From positions 1 through 5,402 of the forward strand of contig JAFAGU010000237.1 of NCBI GenBank assembly GCA_019237595.1: 5,402 bases of DNA, read 5' to 3'. Position 1 is the first letter of the stretch; every line of letters begins with the position of its first letter. The position numbers and the translations under genes are program-made. The notes beneath the pieces were generated by a model. The model was not told where the DNA came from. It ran no database searches and saw only the letters and a list, made by a program, of their open reading frames with translations. Shown piece by piece: positions 1-5,402 of the stretch. This DNA comes from Betaproteobacteria bacterium. GTDB taxonomy: Bacteria > Pseudomonadota > Gammaproteobacteria > Burkholderiales > SG8-39.

Positions 1-678
1 GTCGCCGACGCCGGGCCGCTCGGCTACCGCTCGATCGCCGCGCACGGTCATGCGGACGCGCTTTCGTTCACGCTTTCCGTCGCCGGGCGCGAGTTCCTCG
101 TCGACCCGGGAACCTATGCCTACCACACGCAGGCGCGCTGGCGGAGCTATTTCCGCGGCACGGGAGCCCACAATACCGTGCGCATCGACGGCCTCGACCA
201 GTCGGAGCCGGGCGGGGCGTTCATGTGGCTGAGGAAAGCGCGCGCCGGCTGCAGCCTCTGGCTCTCGTCGGCGCAGAAGGACAGCTTCGAGGGCTGGCAC
301 GACGGCTACATGCGGCTTCCCGATCCGGTGAAGCACCGGCGCCTCATCGAGCTCGACAAGCGCGAGCGGCGCATCGTCGTCGAGGACACGCTCGAGATGG
401 CGGAAGAGCACGAGGTGGAGCTCCTCTTCCACTGCAGCGAGCGCTGCGCGGTCGAGCGCGCCGAAGGCGGCTTCGTGCTCTCGCAGGACGGCGTCTCGGT
501 CGAGCTTCGCCTGCCGCGGCACGAGGCGGGGCAGGCCGAGGTTTACGTCGGCAGCGTCTCGCCGATCTTCGGCTGGATCTCGCGCGAGTTCGACCGGCGC
601 CAGCCCGCGCCCACGCTCGTCTGGCGCGCGCGCCTGGCGGGGCCGGCGGCGCTGCGCACGGAGATCCGCATCCCGTAG
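1..678 (+). CDS. Heparinase II/III family protein, C-terminal part (5' end outside window)
   Basis: The frame is open from base 1 to a TAG at 676-678 and gives 225 residues. It carries the signature of the heparinase II/III C-terminal beta-sandwich domain, a family of polysaccharide lyases that cleave uronic-acid-containing glycans by beta-elimination. Visible motifs are HGHAD at residues 15-19, followed by LSF, then DPGTYAYH at 35-42 and FRGTGAHNTV at 51-60. From recalled heparinase II structures, H17, D35 and H57 sit where zinc ligands are expected; this is inference. The rest is beta-rich with few further motifs. The N-terminal alpha/alpha-barrel half lies upstream of the window. In proteobacteria such genes often sit in exopolysaccharide synthesis loci, where they edit or release the polymer, but no such neighbour is visible here. 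The family call is solid; substrate is unknown. Confidence 0.88.
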   Translation, partial: VADAGPLGYRSIAAHGHADALSFTLSVAGREFLVDPGTYAYHTQARWRSYFRGTGAHNTVRIDGLDQSEPGGAFMWLRKARAGCSLWLSSAQKDSFEGWHDGYMRLPDPVKHRRLIELDKRERRIVVEDTLEMAEEHEVELLFHCSERCAVERAEGGFVLSQDGVSVELRLPRHEAGQAEVYVGSVSPIFGWISREFDRRQPAPTLVWRARLAGPAALRTEIRIP

Positions 679-706
679 GGCAAACGCCGACACTGCGCGG
701 AACACC

Positions 707-760
707 GCGGCGACGCCGCTATGCGGGGCGCGCGACTACAGGGGCGCGAGCGCCGCTCCT
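707..760 (+). other. Two small inverted repeats in the heparinase/DUF4142 gap
   Basis: Two hairpins can be drawn in the 130-base gap. The first is at 707-719 (GCGGC, loop GAC, GCCGC), 28 bases after the heparinase stop. The second is at 740-760, a 7-base-pair stem AGGGGCG/CGCTCCT with one G-U pair and a 7-base loop. Neither is followed by a T-run, so they are not classical intrinsic terminators. They could end heparinase transcription in a factor-assisted way or lie in the leader of the next gene. In DNA this GC-rich, chance stems of this size are common. I see no convincing sigma-70 promoter in the gap. Confidence 0.25.
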
Positions 761-797
761 AACATGCTCGCTGCACCGCGCCCACACTTTCCCAGAC

Positions 798-801
798 GGA
801 G
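798..801 (+). promoter_or_regulatory. Ribosome binding site of the DUF4142 gene
   Basis: GGAG lies 7 bases upstream of the ATG at 809. It decides the start: the in-frame ATG at 764 has no such site, and translating from it would put a charged, proline-rich stretch ahead of the signal peptide. Confidence 0.7.
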
Positions 802-808
802 TAATCCC

Positions 809-1396
809 ATGAGCAAGCTGATTCCCGCCGCTGCCTTCGCGCTCGCGTTCGCGCTCTCGCCGGCGCTCGCGCAGTCCGACAAGTCCTCGTCCTCCTCCTC
901 GTCCGACGGAACCGCCTCGGCGAAATCCGGCAAGAAGCTCGACCGGGCCGACCAGAAGATCCTGCGCGACATGGCCGAGTCCGACATGGCCGAGGTGGAA
1001 ACCGGCAAGCTCGCCGCCTCGAAGGCCCAGTCCGACGACGTGAAGAAGTTCGCGCAGCAGATGCAGGACGACCACGGCAAGAACCTCGACGAGGTGAAGT
1101 CGCTCGCCGACTCCAAGGGCGCGAAGCTTCCCTCGAGCCCGAGCATGAAGCACAAGGCCGCGGCCAAGAAGCTCGAGTCCGCATCCGGCGCGGACTTCGA
1201 CAAGACCTACATGGCCGAGATGGTGAAGGATCACCAGGAGGACCTGAAGAAGCTCAAGGACGCCTCGCGCAAGGCGAAGGACGCCGACGTGAAGGCCGCG
1301 GCCGACAAGACCGCGAGCACGGTGCAGGGCCACCTGAAGATGGCGCAGGACATCGCCTCCGGCCTCGGCGCGAGCCAGGGCTCGAGCAGCAAGTAG
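809..1396 (+). CDS. Exported DUF4142 domain protein
   Basis: The 195-residue product has a clear signal peptide: MSK, then a hydrophobic Ala/Leu/Phe stretch, and a likely signal peptidase I site after ALA at residue 21. A low-complexity linker follows with seven serines at 26-32. Residues about 44-187 match DUF4142, a helical, ferritin-like four-helix-bundle family of periplasmic or outer-membrane-associated proteins with no established biochemical role. Recognisable points are LDRADQKIL at the domain start, the M-A-E-S-D-M-A-E-VE-GKLA helix, QMQDDH (H89), MVKDH (H142) and QGHL (H175). The mature protein is very rich in Lys, Asp, Ala and Ser, has one Tyr (Y134), and lacks Trp and Cys. It faces the minus-strand cheB gene, 8 bases away. 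Family members are often linked with stress survival, but that link is inference here. Metal binding through the His/Glu positions is conceivable but unproven. Confidence 0.88.
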   Translation: MSKLIPAAAFALAFALSPALAQSDKSSSSSSSDGTASAKSGKKLDRADQKILRDMAESDMAEVETGKLAASKAQSDDVKKFAQQMQDDHGKNLDEVKSLADSKGAKLPSSPSMKHKAAAKKLESASGADFDKTYMAEMVKDHQEDLKKLKDASRKAKDADVKAAADKTASTVQGHLKMAQDIASGLGASQGSSSK

Positions 1397-1407
1397 GGCG
1401 TGCCCTA
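1394..1407. terminator. Palindrome spanning both convergent stop codons, possible weak bidirectional terminator
   Basis: TAGGGCGTGCCCTA is a perfect inverted repeat in which the first TAG is the stop of the DUF4142 gene and the last CTA is the stop of the minus-strand cheB gene. As RNA it forms a 5-base-pair stem with a CGTG loop in either direction. It lies exactly between two convergent genes, where a shared terminator would be expected. There is no T-run on either side and the stem is short, so any activity would be weak or factor-dependent. Confidence 0.3.
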
Positions 1408-2424
1408 GCGCACCGATTCGTCGGTCAGGGTCTCGGTGCGCAGGGCCGCTTCGCGCACGGGCCGGGAGCGCTCGTGCGCTTCTCGCGCCTTGTCGAAGCA
1501 GAGCTCGGCCGCCTTCGTGTTCCCGGCCTTCGCGAGCTGCTCGCCCATGCGGTTGAGGAAGAGCACCGTCTCGTCGTAGGCGCGCACCGCGTCCCAGAGC
1601 CTCGCCTCGATCTGCTCCGTGACGCCGTCGAGGAGCGTCGCGGCCGAGAAGGCGTGGCCCGTGTGGCAGCGGAAGCGCACGATCCGGCCCTCCTGGATCT
1701 GCGCGAGCACGCCGTGGCACTCCGGGCAGGTATAGGGCGCGAGCTCGCCGTGCTGCAGGACGTGCTCGTCTAGCGCCTCGAACTCCTCCGCGATGCGGAT
1801 CTCGCGCTCGACGCGCCGCCGGTCCTCCTCGGCGAGCGCGCGGTCCGGGCCCGCGGGCTCGAGCGCGAGCCGCGCGATGAGGGGCCCGAGGTCGGCCGCC
1901 CGCGCCTTGTGGTCGATCGCGACGTTCTCCATCGCGTTGAGCGGCATCGAGCGGTGCAGCGCGTCGGCCGGGTCCTGGACGATCGCGGTGCCGCCGCGCA
2001 TCTTGATCGTCCACAGGCCTGAAGTGCCGTCGTCCAGGGCGCCGGAGAGCACGATGCCTACGGCGCGAGCTCCGAAGACGTACGCCGCCGAGCGGAAGAG
2101 CGGGTCGACCGCCGGGCGAAAGCGGTTTTCCTTCGGCCCGCGCGCGACGCGGATGTAGTCGCGCTCGAGCAGCATGTGGCGGTCGGGCGGCGCGATGTAG
2201 ATCCTGCCGGGCTCGATCGCGTCGCCGTCCTCGGGGTGGCGCGCCGGCAGCGGCCCGTTGCGGGTCAGGACGTCGGGGAGGACGCTGCGCACGCCGGGGG
2301 AAAGGTGCCAGACGACGAAGATCGCCACGGGCAAGCCCGCCGGCAGGCCGGCGACGAGCTTCTGCAGCGCGTCCATGCCGCCCGCCGAGGCGCCGACGAC
2401 GACGATGTCCTTGCGGGCCGCCAT
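1405..2424 (-). CDS. cheB: CheB-type protein-glutamate methylesterase with C-terminal zinc-ribbon-like domain
   Basis: The 339-residue product begins directly with a CheB catalytic domain (residues about 5-190), which hydrolyses glutamate methyl esters or deamidates glutamine on receptor proteins. The triad is complete: S13 in GASAGG, H40 in WHLSPG and D132 in SGALDDG. The IAPPDRH stretch at 77-83 and the RPAVDPLF stretch at 103-110 are also typical. The N-terminal receiver domain of chemotaxis CheB is absent, so control by CheA phosphorylation is not expected. A charged helical segment (about 194-228) leads to a C-terminal module with C233-x2-C236 and C253-x3-H257, a likely zinc ribbon, followed by a helical tail. 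This tail type is known in receiver-less CheB proteins, but its role is unclear. The gene starts 19 bases after the cheR stop. No Shine-Dalgarno is visible in that gap, so reinitiation or coupling is likely. Confidence 0.9.
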   Translation of the reverse strand: MAARKDIVVVGASAGGMDALQKLVAGLPAGLPVAIFVVWHLSPGVRSVLPDVLTRNGPLPARHPEDGDAIEPGRIYIAPPDRHMLLERDYIRVARGPKENRFRPAVDPLFRSAAYVFGARAVGIVLSGALDDGTSGLWTIKMRGGTAIVQDPADALHRSMPLNAMENVAIDHKARAADLGPLIARLALEPAGPDRALAEEDRRRVEREIRIAEEFEALDEHVLQHGELAPYTCPECHGVLAQIQEGRIVRFRCHTGHAFSAATLLDGVTEQIEARLWDAVRAYDETVLFLNRMGEQLAKAGNTKAAELCFDKAREAHERSRPVREAALRTETLTDESVR

Positions 2425-2443
2425 GGGGCCCGCGCAGCAGGTT

Positions 2444-4306
2444 CTAGGCCTGCTCCTCCATGAGGAGGATGACGCCTTCGCGCTTTTTCTTGCCGGTCAC
2501 GAGCGGCGTGCAGGACACGAGGCACTTGATCTTCTTGCCCCGCCGGTTGACCGCGTCGAGCGTCATCTCGCGCTTGTCCGCCTCGCCGGTGTAGACGGCG
2601 CGCATCATGCCGCGCAGGTCGCCGACCGGCAGCCCAATGTCGAGGTTGAGGAACGAGCGGCCCTGCACCTCGTCGGCGCGCAGGCCCCACATGTCCTGCG
2701 CGCGCTGGTTCCACATGAGGATGTTGAAGTCCTGGTTCACGACCACGGCGCCCGAGGAGAGGCTGCCGAGCACCGACTCGAGGAAGGCGTTGAGCTGGTT
2801 CATCTCGTCGGTGCGCTGGCGGAGCTCCTCGTTCACCGTCTGGAGCTCCTCGTTCGTCGACTGGAGCTCCTCGTTCATGGTCTCGAGCTCCTCGTTGGTC
2901 GACTGGAGCTCCTCGTTCGTGGTCTCGAGCTCCTCGTTCGAGGACTGCAGCTCCTCGTTCGTCGTCTCGAGCTCCTCGTTGGAGGACTGGAGCTCCTCGT
3001 TGGCGGTCTGGATCTCCTCCTGCGAGCGGCGAAGCTCCTCCTGCAGCTTCATCGGCCGCGTCACGTCGACGAAGGTGATGCCCACGCCCAGCGGCGCATT
3101 CGCCTCGTCGAAGTAGGGCGAGATCGACACGTCGAAGTACTGCGTGTCGCCGTCGGGGAAGCCCCGCTCGACGCTCGTCTGCGTGATGGAGCGCCGGCCG
3201 GCGTACGCCTGCTCGATGAGCGAGCGCAGCTCCAGCGGCCGGTACGACACCTCCAGGTCCTGCAGCGGCCGGCCGATGTCCTTCGGGTTCAGGCTGAAGA
3301 GCACGCGCGCGCGCTGGTTCGCGAGCGCGAGCGTGCCGTTCGCATCGATGACGATGCGCGCGTTCGGGGCTTCCTCGAGCGCCTGCTCCTGCAGCCTGTG
3401 GAGTCGCGTGGCCATGTTGCCTCCGTTGCCGTTGGCATGCGCGGGCACGGCTGGGGCGCGCGGCTTCGCGCCCGGCGTGGGGATCTTGACGAAGATGCGG
3501 CACTTCAGGTCGACTGGCGAAAAGAGGTTCGCGTGCGCGAGCATCATCTCGGCGCGCCCGAGGAAGAGGTAGCTGTGCTCGCTCTTGCCTTCGCCGTTCA
3601 GGGCGAAGTGGAAGCGCGAGAGCACCTGCGCCTGCGTCTCGGCGTTGAAGTACATGAGGGTGTTGCGGCATACGAGCAGGTCCAGGCGCGAGATCGGTGC
3701 GTCCTGCACGAGGTCGTGCCGGCCGAAGATCACCGAGCGGCGCAGGTCGCTCCGGAAGACGTAGCGCGTGTTCTGAAGCTCGAAGTAACGATCGCGCTGC
3801 GCGGGATCGAGGTCCTCCATCTCCTTCGCCGAGTACGAGGGGGAGCGCGCCTGCGCGAGCGCTTCCTCGTCGACGTCGGTGGCGTAGACCTTCGCGCGCT
3901 CGCGGAAGGGCTCCCAGCCCATCGCCTCGGCGAAGAGGATCGCGATGCTGTAGGCCTCCTGCCCGGAGGCGCAGCCCGCCGACCAGATGCGCACCGGGTC
4001 GTGCGGGCCCTTCTCGTGCAGGATCGGCGCGACGACGTCCCGCTTGAGCACCTCCCATGCCGGCGGGTCGCGGAAGAAGGTCGTCACGTTGATGAGGATG
4101 GTGTTGAAGAGCTGGCCGAACTCCTCGGGGTGCACCTGAAGGTAGTCGACGTACTCGCCGAAGCTCGCCACGCTCACCATCTGCATGCGGCGCGTCACCC
4201 GCCGCATGAGGCTCGGGCGCTTGTAGCCGGTGAAGTCGAAGCCCCGGTCGCGCTGCAGGAACTGAAGCAGCTGCCCGAACTGGGCTTCCTCGCTGGCGGC
4301 GCTCAT
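2444..4306 (-). CDS. cheR: CheR-type protein-glutamate O-methyltransferase fused to PAS, coiled coil and PAS
   Basis: The 620-residue product starts with a CheR N-terminal helical domain (about 10-70) and a SAM-dependent methyltransferase domain (about 73-275) that would methylate glutamates on signalling proteins. Visible CheR motifs are NVTTFFRD (73-80), the SAM loop GCASGQEAYS (111-120), ATDVD with D144, DLLVCRNTLMYF (209-220) and LFLGRAE (247-253). The SAM loop has Q116 where GEE is usual. A Pro/Ala/Gly linker (276-297) is followed by PAS 1 (about 305-418), a coiled coil of nine NEEL heptads (436-495) and PAS 2 (about 505-616). There is no histidine kinase, cyclase or receptor domain after PAS 2. 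The start is the ATG overlapping the upstream cheB stop as ATGA. The same frame stays open further upstream but encodes only Arg/Ala/Pro-rich sequence. The layout is that of CheB-CheR-PAS fusions, with CheB as a separate gene. The ligand or cofactor of the PAS domains is unknown. Confidence 0.92.
   Translation of the reverse strand: MSAASEEAQFGQLLQFLQRDRGFDFTGYKRPSLMRRVTRRMQMVSVASFGEYVDYLQVHPEEFGQLFNTILINVTTFFRDPPAWEVLKRDVVAPILHEKGPHDPVRIWSAGCASGQEAYSIAILFAEAMGWEPFRERAKVYATDVDEEALAQARSPSYSAKEMEDLDPAQRDRYFELQNTRYVFRSDLRRSVIFGRHDLVQDAPISRLDLLVCRNTLMYFNAETQAQVLSRFHFALNGEGKSEHSYLFLGRAEMMLAHANLFSPVDLKCRIFVKIPTPGAKPRAPAVPAHANGNGGNMATRLHRLQEQALEEAPNARIVIDANGTLALANQRARVLFSLNPKDIGRPLQDLEVSYRPLELRSLIEQAYAGRRSITQTSVERGFPDGDTQYFDVSISPYFDEANAPLGVGITFVDVTRPMKLQEELRRSQEEIQTANEELQSSNEELETTNEELQSSNEELETTNEELQSTNEELETMNEELQSTNEELQTVNEELRQRTDEMNQLNAFLESVLGSLSSGAVVVNQDFNILMWNQRAQDMWGLRADEVQGRSFLNLDIGLPVGDLRGMMRAVYTGEADKREMTLDAVNRRGKKIKCLVSCTPLVTGKKKREGVILLMEEQA
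2822..3001 (-). repeat. Nine 21-base tandem repeats encoding a NEEL-heptad coiled coil
   Basis: Within the CheR-PAS gene the 11-base core AGCTCCTCGTT (plus strand) occurs nine times at an exact 21-base period. The bases between cores vary and partly alternate. Each unit encodes one heptad: N-E-E-L, then Q or E, then S/T, then S/T/M/V. The order of the tails is QSS, ETT, QSS, ETT, QST, ETM, QST, QTV, RQR, so the first part is a two-heptad, 42-base repeat. With Leu in the d position, Asn falls in every a position. The segment joins the two PAS domains as a probable parallel coiled-coil signalling helix. Confidence 0.9.
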
Positions 4307-4884
4307 GGCGCGGGCTCGGCTTGCACGAGCGAGGCGATCGCGGGCGCGATCTCCGCGAGCGGGAGCACGAAGTCCACTGCGGCGGCGTGCTCGGCGGCGT
4401 CGGGCATGCCGCGGAACTCGGAGGAGCCGGGTTCCTGCACGATGACCGTGCCGCCCATTTTCTTGATCGCCCGCACGCCCATCGCGCCGTCGCTCCCGGA
4501 GCCGGAAAGTACCACGGCGATGGCGCGCGCGCGATAGCTCGCCGCCACCGATTCGAAGAGGAGGTCGGCCGAGGGGCGCACGAAATGCACGAGCTCCGTC
4601 TGCGTAAGCGAGAGCGTGTGGTCGGGGTTGACGAGAAGGTGGCGGTTCGGCGGCGCGACGTACACGGTGTCCGCCGCGAGGCGGTCGCCTTCCTGCGCCT
4701 CCTTCACCTTCATCGCGGTGCGCCGCGCGAGGATGTCGGCCATCAGGCTGCGGTGGCGCGGGTCGACGTGCTGCAGGACGAGCACCGGCGTCGGAAAAGG
4801 CGCGGGGAGCGCGCCGAGGACCTCGGTAATGGCCTTCAGGCCGCCGGCGGAGGCGGCGATCGCCACGACCTGGAAGCTCGCCAT
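4303..4884 (-). CDS. cheB: Minimal CheB-type protein-glutamate methylesterase domain protein
   Basis: The 193-residue product is a bare CheB catalytic domain with a full triad: S12 in AASAGG, H39 in LQHVDP and D132 in SGSGSDG. APPNRH (77-82) and RPSADLLFESVA (103-114) are further family motifs. There is neither an N-terminal receiver domain nor a C-terminal zinc ribbon, so it is shorter than chemotaxis CheB (about 350 residues) and unlike its paralogue downstream in the same operon. Its TGA overlaps the cheR ATG as ATGA, which implies translational coupling and matched synthesis of the demethylating and methylating enzymes. I chose the ATG at 4884 because the family normally begins a few residues before the AASAGG strand. 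A GTG at 4914, which would add 10 residues, has a GAGG 5 bases upstream (4920-4923), whereas the ATG has no clear site and sits just after a small hairpin. The start is therefore open. Confidence 0.88.
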   Translation of the reverse strand: MASFQVVAIAASAGGLKAITEVLGALPAPFPTPVLVLQHVDPRHRSLMADILARRTAMKVKEAQEGDRLAADTVYVAPPNRHLLVNPDHTLSLTQTELVHFVRPSADLLFESVAASYRARAIAVVLSGSGSDGAMGVRAIKKMGGTVIVQEPGSSEFRGMPDAAEHAAAVDFVLPLAEIAPAIASLVQAEPAP

Positions 4885-4886
4885 GC

Positions 4887-4899
4887 GCGCATTTTGCGC
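4887..4899 (-). promoter_or_regulatory. Small hairpin just ahead of the cheB ATG
   Basis: On the minus strand GCGCA, loop AAA, TGCGC forms a 5-base-pair stem ending 2 bases before the ATG at 4884. If that ATG is the start, the stem lies within the ribosome footprint and could reduce initiation. If the GTG at 4914 is used, it lies inside the coding sequence. It may also be chance in GC-rich DNA. Confidence 0.25.
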
Positions 4900-4941
4900 C
4901 GGTTCGCGGCGCACGCACGCCTCAGCCGGCGCGGCGGCCCC

Positions 4942-5402
4942 TCAATCGGCGCGGAAGAGCCAGCAGAGGCCGGCCACGCCGCTCTTCTGGAGCGGGATCG
5001 CTCGGACGCTGAAGATGCCCTCGATCGACTTGCCCGAAGGCGAAAGGAGCCGCGATCGCCACGTGAGCGGCTTCCTCGCGTTCTCCGCGGCGCCCATCAG
5101 GTTCGAGAGCAACGCGACGCGCTCGGGCTCGGTGACGAAGCGCGCGAGCGGCTTGCCGAGGAGGTCGGCCCGAACGACGCCGAGGAGCTCGGCGAAGGCG
5201 AGGTTCGCCTCGCGCACGTTGCAACCTTCGTCGGTGACGGCGTAGGCGTCCGGCGCATGCTCGAAGAAATCGCGGTAGCGCGCGTGCTCGAGCTCGAGGA
5301 GCTGCGCCTGCCCGGCGAGCTCCTCCCACATGGTCTCGATCTCCTCCAGGGCGAGCTGCACGTCGCGCTCGACCTCCGGGTCGAGCGCGCGCTCCTCGAG
5401 CC
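4942..5402 (-). CDS. PAS domain protein, C-terminal part (5' end outside window)
   Basis: The frame is open from the right edge to a TGA at 4942-4944 and shows 152 residues. The GTG at 5361 is probably not the true start, because the frame continues upstream of it with similar Glu/Leu-rich helical sequence. The visible part begins with an acidic helix (LEERALDPEVE, then ALEEIETMWEEL and LLELEHARYRDFFEHAPDA), followed by one PAS fold of about 110 residues with the typical AYAVTDEG, REANLAFAELLG and GKPLARFV stretches. The protein ends right after the PAS core (LCWLFRAD), with no kinase, cyclase or other output domain behind it. Any output domain or further sensor must lie in the unseen N-terminal part. 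The gene ends 57 bases before the downstream cheB ATG on the same strand, with no clear promoter between them, so it is probably the earlier gene of the same operon. The ligand is unknown. Confidence 0.85.
   Translation of the reverse strand, partial: LEERALDPEVERDVQLALEEIETMWEELAGQAQLLELEHARYRDFFEHAPDAYAVTDEGCNVREANLAFAELLGVVRADLLGKPLARFVTEPERVALLSNLMGAAENARKPLTWRSRLLSPSGKSIEGIFSVRAIPLQKSGVAGLCWLFRAD

Noticed and set aside
178..678. A separate short gene starting at the GTG at 178
   Set aside because: The same frame is open back to base 1 and the upstream residues carry the HGHAD and DPGTY motifs of the heparinase II/III domain, so the GTG is an internal valine codon.
735..765. Possible promoter for the DUF4142 gene (TAACAT at 760-765 as a -10 box, ACTACA at 735-740 as a -35 box)
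   Set aside because: The -10 matches only 4 of 6 and the -35 only 3 of 6, with a 19-base spacer; this is too weak to annotate.
764..808. Earlier ATG for the DUF4142 gene adding 15 residues
   Set aside because: It would place an Arg/Pro-rich stretch ahead of an otherwise perfect signal peptide and lacks the ribosome site that precedes the ATG at 809.
719..2014. 431-codon minus-strand frame crossing the DUF4142 gene and part of cheB
   Set aside because: It is composed of Arg/Ala/Gly/Leu-rich shadow sequence and conflicts with two well-supported genes.
2822..3001. Regular 21-base repeats as a CRISPR-like array or binding-site array
   Set aside because: The period is exactly seven codons, the frame is open through it, and the units encode coiled-coil heptads between two PAS domains. 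There are no spacer-sized unique stretches and no cas genes.
2258..4537. Long open frame on the plus strand (759 codons) antisense to cheB, cheR and the other cheB
   Set aside because: It reads as Val/Arg/Leu/His-rich low-complexity sequence with no domain. It mirrors the codon bias of the real minus-strand genes, whose motifs and triads are unambiguous. This is usual antisense openness in GC-rich DNA.
4307..4918. In-frame 204-codon N-terminal extension of the CheR protein
   Set aside because: It lies entirely within the first cheB gene in another frame and encodes an Arg/Ala/Pro-rich shadow. The ATG at 4306 directly precedes a normal CheR N-terminal domain and overlaps the cheB stop as ATGA.

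Overview
The window is very GC-rich bacterial DNA, about two thirds or more G+C by eye with G/C at almost every third codon position. Codon style and gene families suggest a proteobacterium, perhaps a betaproteobacterium. No RNA gene or marker is present to settle this. Coding density is high, with no transposase, tRNA, rRNA, CRISPR array or phage gene.

Layout. Positions 1-678 (+) are the C-terminal end of a heparinase II/III-type polysaccharide lyase that starts outside the window. A 130-base gap with two small hairpins and a good ribosome binding site leads to a complete 195-residue exported DUF4142 protein (809-1396, +). This gene converges on a minus-strand block, with 8 bases between the two stop codons, which lie in a small palindrome.

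From 1405 to the right edge everything is on the minus strand. In order of transcription it holds: the C-terminal part of a PAS protein (4942-5402, 5' end outside the window), a minimal CheB methylesterase domain (4303-4884), a CheR-type methyltransferase fused to PAS, coiled coil and PAS (2444-4306), and a second CheB with a C-terminal CxxC/CxxxH zinc-ribbon-like module (1405-2424). The first cheB and cheR overlap by 4 bases (ATGA), and cheR and the second cheB are 19 bases apart, so these three very probably form an operon.

How they may work together. CheR adds methyl groups to glutamates and CheB removes them. Both enzymes are here in duplicate or fused form, but neither CheB has the receiver domain through which CheA normally controls it. 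No receptor, CheA, CheW or flagellar gene is visible. PAS domains are attached to CheR and present in the first gene, so the set looks like a PAS-controlled methylation/demethylation signalling module, the split form of the CheB-CheR-PAS fusion proteins found in many environmental bacteria. Its target and output are not in the window. The most distinctive sequence feature is a nine-heptad NEEL coiled coil between the two PAS domains of the CheR protein, encoded by nine 21-base repeats with an invariant 11-base core.
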